A stretch of DNA of 64,000 bases from CAG-411 sp045124315. Lineage in GTDB: Bacteria; Bacillota; Clostridia; Lachnospirales; Lachnospiraceae. How positions within the stretch are numbered: position 1 is the first letter of the stretch; each line of letters opens with the position of its first letter. Positions 8,350 to 15,828 of the stretch are shown piece by piece. The notes beneath the pieces were generated by a model. The model did no database searches. It was not told where the DNA came from and was given only the letters and a program-made list of their open reading frames with translations. The stretch is from NCBI GenBank assembly GCA_045124315.1, contig JBGVLO010000009.1, positions 8,748 to 72,747 on the forward strand. Direction: 5' to 3'. The position numbers and the translations under genes were made by a program.

Positions 8350-9969
8350 ATGGAAAATTTATACGATGTTGTTGTGGTCGGCGGAGGTCCCGCAGGGCTT
8401 ACTGCAGCCCTGTACCTTGCCAGAGCAAAATACAGAGTACTGGTTGTAGAAAAAGAGCAGTTTGGTGGACAGATTACCATTACTTCCGAGGTGGTAAACT
8501 TTCCGGGAGTTTATAAGACAAGTGGCAAGGAATTAACAGAAACCATGCGAAAACAGGCGGAAAGCTTTGGGGCAGAATTTATGCTTGCAGAGGTAACAGG
8601 ATTTGATTTAACAGATAAAATCAGAAAAGTAATCACAAGCAGAGGAGAAATTGCGTGTTTTGGGGTTCTCCTTGCTACAGGCGCACATCCCAGAAAAATC
8701 GGATTTGACGGAGAGGAGAAGTTCAAAGGCCATGGCGTAGCGTACTGTGCTACCTGTGATGGAGAGTTTTTTGCAGGAAAAGAGGTGTTTGTCATAGGTG
8801 GCGGATTTGCGGCTGCAGAGGAGAGCGTGTTCCTAACGAGATACGCCAAACATGTAACGGTTCTGGTTAGGGGAGATGATTTTTCCTGTGCTAAGAGTAC
8901 CGCAGATGTAGCTAAGAACCATGAAAAAATAACAGTGATTACCAATAGCAGTGTGGTCAGTGTTGAGGGAGATACGGCTCTGCATAGTTTGAAATATAAA
9001 AACAATAAGACTGGAGAAATGACGGAATACCAAGCAGAGGAAGGAGATACATTTGGGGTTTTTGTATTTGCGGGATATGAGCCGGAAACAGAACTTGTGA
9101 AGGATTTTGTAAAATTAAATGAGCAGGGTTATGTTGAAACGGACGAACAGCAGAAAACCAATATTGATGGTTTGTATGCAGCCGGGGATGTCTGTGTCAA
9201 AAATCTTCGCCAGGTGGTTACTGCTGTGGGTGACGGAGCTTTGGCAGCCACAGAATTGGAACGATATGCAGCGAAAATGCAGAAAATAACCGGATTAAAG
9301 CCTCAGATAAAAGGAGTGGTCAGACAGGAAAATACTGAAAAAGAACATGAGAGAGCAAATCAATCAGCCGATTCCTTATTTGATGTAGATATGACGGCAC
9401 AGCTAAAAACAGTCTTTTTCAAGATGGAACATTCATTACGATTAAAGCTCTATCTTGATTCAAAGCCGCTATCTGAGGAACTAAAAAACTATGTAGAAGC
9501 AATGACAGAACTTACGGATAAACTCTCAGTGGAGATTGCAGAAAGCCATACAGTAAGCGAGACTCCGTGTGTTAGGGTATTTAGAGAGGATCAGTCGGAT
9601 ACAGGGCTTGCTTTTCATGGTGTGCCGGGCGGACATGAATTTACATCTTTTGTTCTGGGATTATACAATGCGGCAGGAGAAGGTCAGACTGTAAATGATT
9701 CAGTTAAAGAAAGAATTACAAAGATTAATCAAGAGGTGCATATGCAGATACTGGTTTCTCTTTCCTGCACCATGTGTCCGGAACTGGTGACAGCTGCGCA
9801 GAAGATAGCAACTATGAATCCTCTTGTTGCGGCCGAGGTTTATGATATTAATCACTTTGGCGGCATAAAGCAGAAGTACAACGTAATGAGCGTCCCTTGT
9901 CTTGTTATCAACGAGGATAAGGTATTCTTTGGAAAGAAGAACATTGAGCAGATATTGGACTTGATTTAA
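8350..9969 (+). CDS. ahpF: AhpF-like peroxiredoxin reductase with C-terminal thioredoxin fold
   Basis: This 539-residue flavoprotein begins with a thioredoxin-reductase module. It has the FAD motif GGGPAGLTAALYLA (about 11-24), redox pair C133-A-T-C136, an NAD(P)H motif GGGFAAAEE, and an AAGDV FAD end. A linker rich in Glu follows (about 320-345). The C-terminal region (about 350-539) holds a thioredoxin-like fold with C473-T-M-C476 and the cis-Pro motif SVPCLV. Classical AhpF has its two thioredoxin folds at the N-terminus, so the order here is reversed. It should pass electrons from NAD(P)H to AhpC encoded just upstream. Confidence 0.88.
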   Translation: MENLYDVVVVGGGPAGLTAALYLARAKYRVLVVEKEQFGGQITITSEVVNFPGVYKTSGKELTETMRKQAESFGAEFMLAEVTGFDLTDKIRKVITSRGEIACFGVLLATGAHPRKIGFDGEEKFKGHGVAYCATCDGEFFAGKEVFVIGGGFAAAEESVFLTRYAKHVTVLVRGDDFSCAKSTADVAKNHEKITVITNSSVVSVEGDTALHSLKYKNNKTGEMTEYQAEEGDTFGVFVFAGYEPETELVKDFVKLNEQGYVETDEQQKTNIDGLYAAGDVCVKNLRQVVTAVGDGALAATELERYAAKMQKITGLKPQIKGVVRQENTEKEHERANQSADSLFDVDMTAQLKTVFFKMEHSLRLKLYLDSKPLSEELKNYVEAMTELTDKLSVEIAESHTVSETPCVRVFREDQSDTGLAFHGVPGGHEFTSFVLGLYNAAGEGQTVNDSVKERITKINQEVHMQILVSLSCTMCPELVTAAQKIATMNPLVAAEVYDINHFGGIKQKYNVMSVPCLVINEDKVFFGKKNIEQILDLI

Positions 9970-9987
9970 ATGAAGGAGAGACAAATT

Positions 9988-10350
9988 ATGATGAAGAAAA
10001 ATAAATGGAAACTTATGATATCCTCAGTTGTTATTTTACTACCAATTTTTATTGGGCTGTGTTTACCTGAATTTACTTTTAACGGTAATAATGGTATGAC
10101 AGGAAGCAAAATGTTTTTTGTTTTTGGTATTCCCCTCTTTTTGCTGTCAATACATTGGATGGGGATTTTTCTGACAGTGCACGATCCTAAAAATATAAAT
10201 GGACTAATAGGGTATCGTACATCTCGTTCTATGAGAAATATGGATACATGGAATTTTGCACATGAATGCAACACCCATCAGCATATAATTGAGTGTGATG
10301 TCGGAAAGCAAATAAGTGTTTATGCTCCAGCCCATCAGCATTGTAACTGA
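9988..10350 (+). pseudogene. SdpI-family membrane protein, C-terminally truncated
   Basis: The first about 95 residues match the SdpI/DUF1648 style: two or three hydrophobic segments, then GLIGYRTSRSMRN and TWNFAHE. SdpI proteins confer immunity to a killing peptide in Bacillus; many homologues have other or unknown roles. After about 10265 the frame runs into DNA that codes, on the other strand, for a transporter fragment, so the last 27 residues are not SdpI sequence. The start is ATG 9988 behind AAGGAGAG. Confidence 0.7.
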
Positions 10351-10565
10351 AATACCGCATAGCAGTACTGCTAAACATGTGATTTTCTTATGACATTTTT
10401 TTAATAGGAGTCCAGTGGGAAAACCGACGATAGCACCAATTACAATTGGAAGAAAAATCATAACCGGAATCATGTAAAGCGGAAGTGTACCACTGGAAGC
10501 TGTGCGGGCAACCAAAGAATTCACTGTAAAAAATACTACAATTCCCACTATATCGTCTAATATAG
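10271..10565 (-). pseudogene. Cation/proton antiporter fragment
   Basis: Read on the minus strand this piece encodes two or three hydrophobic segments. It includes LDDIVGIVVFFTVNSL, which resembles the conserved Asp-Asp-containing helix of CPA-type sodium/proton or potassium/proton exchangers. About 100 residues are left of a protein normally near 400. It has no start of its own and is joined at one end to the TetR fragment and at the other to the SdpI fragment. The assignment rests on the short helix motif only. Confidence 0.5.
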
Positions 10566-10910
10566 TCATTGGGAGAAGGGTGTCTGTAACAGGTCCTTTT
10601 GCATGAAATACCCATTTAGCATAAGCTGCATCAGTCGGAAATAGGCCAGGGCATCTTCCCTTGAGACATGATCCCGAAGAATGAGGGAATCAAGAGCCTG
10701 ATTATATATTGTTTCATTAAATGAATTAAATTCTGAAAGTATAGGATTAATCCAATCTGACAGATGAGGCGGTGGAGTAAGCAAAGCTTCAAAAAAATGT
10801 GTGTCTCATTTGAATAAGTATTGAAGAAATCCATACGTGCAGACATATAGTGGTCCAGACTTTTTGTATGATTTTTGAGATAATTCATGAGTTTTTTCGG
10901 CTTTTTTCAT
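10566..10910 (-). pseudogene. TetR-family regulator, C-terminal part only, frameshifted
   Basis: The minus strand carries the ligand-binding half of a TetR regulator: SLDHYMSARMDFFNTYS, then after a frame change LSDWINPILSEFNSFNET. The two halves are in different frames around 10788-10800, where a run of seven T (minus strand) would join them if it were one base longer. The N-terminal helix-turn-helix is missing, and a TGA sits just before the remaining segment. A TetR-type operator and promoter remain intact to the right. Confidence 0.7.
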
Positions 10911-10967
10911 AGTATTTTGATCCTTTTATATTGTTAACCACTTGGTCAATAAATATAAGATTACTTC

Positions 10968-11016
10968 TTGACAAGTGAACGACTGTTTACTATAATATCA
11001 GTAAACGGTCGTTCAC
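10968..11016 (+). promoter_or_regulatory. Promoter with TetR-type operator
   Basis: TTGACA (10968-10973) and TATAAT (10991-10996) are 17 bases apart, a consensus sigma-A promoter. GTGAACGACTGTTTAC (10975-10990) and GTAAACGGTCGTTCAC (11001-11016) form an inverted repeat with one mismatch that covers the spacer and start region, the usual TetR arrangement. The neighbouring TetR gene has lost its DNA-binding half. Confidence 0.85.
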
Positions 11017-11034
11017 GAGATAAAGGAGCTAGTA

Positions 11035-11118
11035 ATGTCTGACACAAAGAAAAATACGAATGACTGTACTTCACTTGTTTGCAAGGGATGGTTCTCAGAA
11101 AGGATGAAGATAAAATAA
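11035..11118 (+). CDS. Short ORF coupled to the GNAT gene
   Basis: This 27-residue ORF (starting MSDTKKNTND) has a strong AAAGGAG site and sits directly behind the TetR-type promoter. Its TAA overlaps the ATG of the acetyltransferase gene (TAATG), so it could couple translation. It may be a genuine leader peptide, or the 5' end of a lost drug-resistance gene joined to new DNA by deletion. No family is recognised. Confidence 0.4.
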   Translation: MSDTKKNTNDCTSLVCKGWFSERMKIK

Positions 11119-11744
11119 TGAATACTAGTAATATCGTAATACGTTTAGAGCAAAAAGAAGAATATCGAGAAGTAGAAAATTTAGTAAGAGAAAGCTTTTG
11201 GAATGTATATCGTCCAGGGTGTCTGGAGCATTATGTGTTAAATCAGCTTCGAAATGATTCGGCATTTGTTCCGGAACTTGATTTTGTTATGGAACAGAAT
11301 GGTAAAATAATTGGTCAGAACATGTTTATGAGAGCAAATATCCAAGCGGATGATGGCAGGACGATCCCTATTATGACGATGGGGCCAATCTGCATTACAC
11401 CGGAACTGAAAAGAAAGGGATATGGAAAAATATTGTTAGATTATTCCTTAGAAAAGGCAAAAGAAATTGGTTGCGGTGCACTTTGTTTTGAGGGAAACAT
11501 TGATTTTTACGGAAAAAGCGGCTTTACTTATGCAAGCACCTTCGGCATTCGTTATCATGGATTACCGGAAGGCGAAGATGCTTCCTTCTTTTTATGCAAG
11601 GAATTGATCCCAGGATATTTAAATGGGATTACAGGTGAGTATGCAACACCACAGGGCTATTTTGTGGATGAAGCAGAAATGGAAGCATTTGATAAGGAGT
11701 TTCCGGTTAAAGAAAAATTGAAACTTCCAGGTCAATTATTCTAG
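11118..11744 (+). CDS. GNAT-family N-acetyltransferase
   Basis: This 208-residue protein has the GNAT core: motif A with GPICITPELKRKGYGKIL, where the RKGYGK loop binds the acetyl-CoA pyrophosphate. A following CFEGNIDFYGKSGF segment matches the beta-5/alpha-4 region. The acceptor is unknown. The preferred start is ATG 11118, which overlaps the stop of the short ORF upstream; the extended start at 11079 lacks a ribosome site. Its mRNA probably begins at the TetR-type promoter. A terminator follows at 11773. Confidence 0.85.
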   Translation: MNTSNIVIRLEQKEEYREVENLVRESFWNVYRPGCLEHYVLNQLRNDSAFVPELDFVMEQNGKIIGQNMFMRANIQADDGRTIPIMTMGPICITPELKRKGYGKILLDYSLEKAKEIGCGALCFEGNIDFYGKSGFTYASTFGIRYHGLPEGEDASFFLCKELIPGYLNGITGEYATPQGYFVDEAEMEAFDKEFPVKEKLKLPGQLF

Positions 11745-11772
11745 GAGCGATTAATTAAATAAGAAAATTGGT

Positions 11773-11808
11773 GGCATTCAGGCTGAAATGGTCTGAATGC
11801 TTTTTTTA
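11773..11808 (+). terminator. Terminator after the acetyltransferase gene
   Basis: GCATTCAG and CTGAATGC form an 8-bp stem followed by seven T residues. Confidence 0.85.
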
Positions 11809-11819
11809 CTTTGTTCTTA

Positions 11820-11870
11820 TTGACATATACCCCATTGGGGTATATAATGCGCGATAATGGGGTATACTAT
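11820..11870 (+). promoter_or_regulatory. csoR-copA promoter with CsoR operator
   Basis: TTGACA (11820-11825) and TATAAT (11843-11848) have a 17-base spacer. ATACCCCATTGGGGTAT (11827-11843) is a perfect 7-3-7 palindrome filling that spacer, as expected for a CsoR site. A further half-site, ATGGGGTAT, follows about 14 bases later (near 11857). Copper binding by CsoR should release this promoter. Confidence 0.9.
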
Positions 11871-11929
11871 AAGAATGAAAATAATAAAAAGAAAGCTTTT
11901 TTACTTTAATGAGAAAGGTTGCTTAGTAT

Positions 11930-12235
11930 ATGAGTGAAGAAAGAGAGTGTTGTGCTCACAAAACAAAAGATCGTTCGGAAAAAGAATACAAGGATTTGAT
12001 TCATCGTTTGAACCGTATTGAGGGACAAGTGCGGGGAATTAAGGGTATGGTGGAAAACGATGCTTACTGCACGGATATTCTGACACAGGTGGCGGCGGTG
12101 AGTGCGGCGCTTAATAGCTTTAATAAGGTATTACTCTCCAATCACATTAAAACCTGCGTAACACAGGATATCCTTGCAGGCAAAGAGGAGACTGTGGACG
12201 AGCTGGTGACTATATTACAGAAGTTGATGAAGTAG
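11930..12235 (+). CDS. csoR: Copper-sensing repressor CsoR
   Basis: This 101-residue all-helical protein matches the CsoR/RcnR (DUF156) family: LIHRLNRIEGQVRGIKGMVE, Cys in DAYCTDIL, and HIKTC. These fit the Cys-His-Cys copper site, and a second N-terminal Cys pair lies at ECCAH. It should bind the GC-rich palindrome at 11827 and repress itself and copA until Cu(I) binds. It ends two bases before the first possible copA start. Confidence 0.93.
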   Translation: MSEERECCAHKTKDRSEKEYKDLIHRLNRIEGQVRGIKGMVENDAYCTDILTQVAAVSAALNSFNKVLLSNHIKTCVTQDILAGKEETVDELVTILQKLMK

Positions 12236-12287
12236 TGTGATAGGATGCATTTGTGATAGATATATTTGGGAAAGGGGTGATAGACGC

Positions 12288-14867
12288 ATGGAACAATACA
12301 AAGTGACAGGAATGAGTTGTGCTGCCTGTAGCGCTCGCGTGGAGAAAGCAGTTGCGAAAGTTCGCGGTGTGAAATTCTGTTCTGTCAGCTTATTGACAAA
12401 TTCCATGGGGGTTGAGGGAACAGCAGATCCTGCAGCAATTATTAAAGCAGTTGAGGATGCCGGATACGGAGCGATGAAGAAAGAAACATCACGAAGAGGA
12501 GCAGTAGATGAGAGTTCTGTCGGGATGACAGCAGGAGAAACGGAAACAGATGTGATGGTAGAAGCTTCAGATATGCTAATCGATCAGGAAACGCCACTTT
12601 TAAAAAAGAGGTTGGAATTATCAATTGGATTCCTTGTTGTGCTCATGTACGTTTCTATGGGACATATGATGTGGGGATGGCCACTTCCCGCATTCTTTGA
12701 GGAGAATCATGTGGCCATGGGGCTTTTACAGATGATTCTTACCATTATCATAATGCATATTAATCAGAAGTTTTTTGTTAATGGATTCAAGAGCCTTACC
12801 CATGGCGCACCAAATATGGATACATTGGTGGCGCTTGGAGCGGGGGCATCTTTTGGATACAGTACCTATGCCCTTTTTGCAATGACTGATGCACAGGTAC
12901 ACCAAGATATGGCAGGCGTCATCTCCTATATGCATGAGTTCTATTTTGAATCTGCAGCGATGATCCTGACATTGATTACAGTGGGAAAGATGCTTGAAGC
13001 ACGCTCAAAGGGGAAGACCACAGACGCATTGAAGAGTCTGATGAAGCTTGCACCCAAGACGGCCACGTTAATTGTACATGGAAAAGAGCACAAAGTACCA
13101 GCCATACAGGTGAAAAAGGGAGATATATTTGTCGTTCGTCCAGGTGAGAGTATTCCCGTAGACGGTATAGTTATAGAAGGAAGCAGTGCAATTAATGAGG
13201 CTGCTTTGACCGGCGAGAGCATTCCGGTGGATAAAACAGTGGGAGATAAAGTGTCAGCGGCGACGGTTAATCAGTCAGGTTTTTTAAAATGTGAGGCAAC
13301 GAGAGTTGGTGAAGACACGACACTTTCCCAAATTATACAGATGGTAAGCGACGCAGCAGCAACCAAAGCACCGATTGCAAAGGTGGCCGACAAGGTATCT
13401 GGCGTGTTTGTTCCTATAGTTATTACAATTGCGGCCATTACAGTTTTTGTATGGCTTTTAGCTGGAGAGACAATAGGTTTTGCACTTGCCAGAGGAATAT
13501 CTGTTTTAGTTATTAGTTGTCCATGTGCATTGGGACTTGCTACTCCGGTTGCGATTATGGTTGGCAATGGTATGGGAGCGAAGAATGGTATTATGTTTAA
13601 GACTGCGGTTTCCCTAGAGGAGACCAGTAAAATGCAGATAGTGGCACTTGATAAAACTGGTACGATTACACAGGGGGAGCCTAGGGTGACAGATATGGTG
13701 CCGTTCAATGGTTATAGTGAACAGGAGTTACTGTTTTACGCGGAGGCGTTAGAGAGAAAGAGTGAGCATCCACTTGCAAAAGCAATTCTTTTGTATGCTG
13801 AGAAGAGGCGTAACGAGCAGGAATGTAAGGAGGACGAGAAGCTGCAGAATCAGGAAGTAACGGACTTTGTAGCTTTTCCGGGTAACGGCCTTACTGCTCG
13901 GTATGAGAATGCGGTGTTGTACGGCGGAAATCTGGAATTCATCAGTGAAAAAGCCAATGTGTCGGAAACCATAAGAACACGTGCCAAAAGCTTGGCGGCG
14001 GAAGGAAAAACACCGTTGTTTTTTGCAAAAGACGGAGAATTACTGGGAATAATTGCAGTGGCAGATGTCATTAAGGAGGATAGTCCACAGGCGGTAAAAG
14101 AGCTTCAGAATATGGGCATCCATGTGGTTATGTTGACTGGTGATAACGAGCACACAGCACAGGCAATTGGAAAGATTTCCGGTGTGGATGAGGTGATTGC
14201 AGGAGTACTTCCAGATGGAAAAGAACGCGTGATCCGTGATCTTCAGAAAAAAGGTAAGGTGGCCATGGTGGGAGACGGTATTAACGATGCACCGGCGCTT
14301 ACCCGGGCAGATATTGGAATTGCAATCGGCGCTGGAACAGATATTGCCATTGATGCAGCTGATGTGGTATTGATGAAGAGCCGTCTTTCCGATGTGCCTG
14401 GGGCTATCCGTTTAAGTCGTGCTACTCTTAAAAATATTCATGAAAACTTATTTTGGGCATTTATTTATAACATTATTGGAATTCCCCTGGCAGCCGGCGT
14501 GTGGATTCCAATATTCGGTTGGCAGCTCAATCCGATTTTCGGAGCTGTGGCCATGAGCTTATCCAGTTTCTGCGTGGTGACCAATGCATTGCGGCTGAAC
14601 CTGTTGAATATATATGATTCAAGGAAGGATAAGAAAAGAAAAAAGGAGATGAAAACCATGACAAAGACAATGAAAATCGAAGGTATGATGTGTGGACACT
14701 GTGAGGCAAGAGTGAAGAAATGTTTAGAGGAACTTCCTGAGGTAATTGAGGCAATAGTAAGTCATGAGAGCGGAACTGCGACTGTTATGTTGAATACTGA
14801 GGTCTCAGATGACGTGTTAAAACAGACAGTAGAGGCTCAGGATTATAAAGTGCTTTCTGTAGAGTAA
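12288..14867 (+). CDS. copA: Copper-exporting P1B-ATPase CopA with a C-terminal CopZ-like domain
   Basis: This 859-residue pump has an N-terminal HMA domain with C11-A-A-C14, TGES in the actuator domain, membrane copper motif C411-P-C, phosphorylation site D455KTGT and GDGINDAPAL. It exports Cu(I) across the membrane. After the last membrane helices and a Lys-rich hinge, a second HMA domain follows with C802-G-H-C805. That domain is preceded inside the gene by AAGGAG and an in-frame ATG at 14658, so a free CopZ-like chaperone may also be made. The start is ATG 12288 behind AAGGGGTGA; GTG 12237 is in frame but unlikely. Confidence 0.93.
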   Translation: MEQYKVTGMSCAACSARVEKAVAKVRGVKFCSVSLLTNSMGVEGTADPAAIIKAVEDAGYGAMKKETSRRGAVDESSVGMTAGETETDVMVEASDMLIDQETPLLKKRLELSIGFLVVLMYVSMGHMMWGWPLPAFFEENHVAMGLLQMILTIIIMHINQKFFVNGFKSLTHGAPNMDTLVALGAGASFGYSTYALFAMTDAQVHQDMAGVISYMHEFYFESAAMILTLITVGKMLEARSKGKTTDALKSLMKLAPKTATLIVHGKEHKVPAIQVKKGDIFVVRPGESIPVDGIVIEGSSAINEAALTGESIPVDKTVGDKVSAATVNQSGFLKCEATRVGEDTTLSQIIQMVSDAAATKAPIAKVADKVSGVFVPIVITIAAITVFVWLLAGETIGFALARGISVLVISCPCALGLATPVAIMVGNGMGAKNGIMFKTAVSLEETSKMQIVALDKTGTITQGEPRVTDMVPFNGYSEQELLFYAEALERKSEHPLAKAILLYAEKRRNEQECKEDEKLQNQEVTDFVAFPGNGLTARYENAVLYGGNLEFISEKANVSETIRTRAKSLAAEGKTPLFFAKDGELLGIIAVADVIKEDSPQAVKELQNMGIHVVMLTGDNEHTAQAIGKISGVDEVIAGVLPDGKERVIRDLQKKGKVAMVGDGINDAPALTRADIGIAIGAGTDIAIDAADVVLMKSRLSDVPGAIRLSRATLKNIHENLFWAFIYNIIGIPLAAGVWIPIFGWQLNPIFGAVAMSLSSFCVVTNALRLNLLNIYDSRKDKKRKKEMKTMTKTMKIEGMMCGHCEARVKKCLEELPEVIEAIVSHESGTATVMLNTEVSDDVLKQTVEAQDYKVLSVE

Positions 14868-15350
14868 AATGACCAGCCAAGATGTTTATTATTGGCCATA
14901 TAATATATTCTGGCATTTTACGAATGGCACCCTCTGTATAGTAATGAATTTAGAGATTTAGGGAATGGGTGTACCGGTACACAAGAATTTCTTGTGTGCC
15001 CCCTTGAATTTATAAAAATTGCCCCTAGAAAAAGGGGGCAGTTTATGGTTAAATGTAACTATTCAGAAGTCTCAAAAAAGTAACAATTGGATACAATATG
15101 CTTGCATATGGGTAGCTGATTGTTACCTTTTAGAGGCACTCGAATAGTAATTAATAGACGATGGTGTCACATAGGTGGCTTCATTGTCTCTTTTTGTAAA
15201 GGGGGCATGATGTTGAAAAGACATAGTCATAGTTTGGACTACTATACATATATTTTAGGCATGAGAAATTGGGATTATGTTGATTTATTTTGTAGTGACA
15301 ATTGGACTTACTGTTTTTGTTTCATTTAGAAAAACTATATAATCAAACAA
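14868..15350. other. Structured intergenic stretch before the broken cobalamin operon
   Basis: No family-recognisable gene is visible. It holds a palindrome GTGTACCGGTACAC (14969-14982), a hairpin ACACAAGAA/CTTGTGT (14979-14997) and a TGCCCCT/AGGGGGCA hairpin near 15020-15040. A longer GTAACAAT/ATTGTTAC hairpin lies near 15080-15127. The AAATTGCCCC hairpin followed by AATGTAA resembles the start of both cobalamin riboswitch leaders, but the aptamer core is absent. Confidence 0.5.
15277..15342 (+). CDS. Possible small hydrophobic peptide
   Basis: A 21-residue ORF with a single hydrophobic segment and a basic end (RKTI) resembles in outline small membrane toxins or holin-like peptides. The ribosome site is weak and no antisense RNA can be proven from sequence alone. 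It may be chance. Confidence 0.15.
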   Translation: MLIYFVVTIGLTVFVSFRKTI

Positions 15351-15384
15351 TTGTTACAGTTCACAGGTATGTGAACTGTAACAA
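15351..15384. repeat. REP-like palindrome, perfect copy
   Basis: Two 15-base arms (TTGTTACAGTTCACA and its complement) flank GGTA. Related palindromes occur at 22569, 23855 and 33644, with paired substitutions in the arms. Confidence 0.8.
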
Positions 15385-15457
15385 ACAAAAAGAAATATCC
15401 TAAGAATTTAGAGGAATTAAAAGGCAGCCTGGTTTCGAAAAAAGGAGAGGAATAAAT

Positions 15458-15565
15458 ATGGCTTATTTTCCAGCATTTGTTAAGACGGACGGAAAAAAAT
15501 GTTTAGTAATAGGCGGTGGCAAGGTAGCATACCGAAAAGTAAAGATGTTTTTGGATTTCGGATAA
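15458..15565 (+). pseudogene. sirC: sirC (precorrin-2 dehydrogenase) 5' remnant
   Basis: The 35-residue ORF begins MAYFPAFVKTDGKKC and has the NAD-binding GGGKVAYRKV motif of the SirC/CysG N-terminal domain, which oxidises precorrin-2 to sirohydrochlorin. It stops at TAA 15563 after LDFG, about 165 residues short. AAAGGAGAGG lies upstream. The downstream frame belongs to cbiH, so a deletion has removed the rest of sirC and everything that lay between. Confidence 0.85.
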
Positions 15566-15821
15566 CCCGCCCAGCAAAAAAAGAAAAGATTATCTAAAGA
15601 AGGCATGTGATATTTTTCTACAATACAAAGCACCGGATACCGTTTGTGGTTATGTAAAAAATATCGGTCGGGAAGGAGAGGAAATGAGCATTCTTTCCCT
15701 AAAAGAGCTGGCTGATACAGAGGTGGATATGTTTACTACTGTTTTTATTGGTAATTCAAATACGAAGATACTTCGTGAAAAGATGATAACACCTAGAGGA
15801 TATCAGATAGAAGGGAAGTAA
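15564..15821 (+). pseudogene. cbiH: cbiH (precorrin-3B C17-methyltransferase) 3' remnant
   Basis: An 86-codon open frame without a start encodes the C-terminal end of CbiH/CobJ: NPPSKKRKDYL, then VKNIGREGEE, DMFTTVFIGNS and the terminal TPRGY. These are the hallmarks of the last part of this corrin-ring methyltransferase. The N-terminal about 155 residues are gone; the frame joins sirC DNA near 15560. Confidence 0.85.
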
Positions 15822-15828
15822 TTGTCTT

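Noticed and set aside
10204..10569. Intact small membrane protein on the minus strand
   Set aside because: The frame is an antiporter interior with no start, continuing into reversed SdpI DNA; treated as a fragment.
15120..15329. 69-codon plus-strand ORF after copA
   Set aside because: The start lies within a hairpin and lacks a ribosome site; residue composition is not protein-like.
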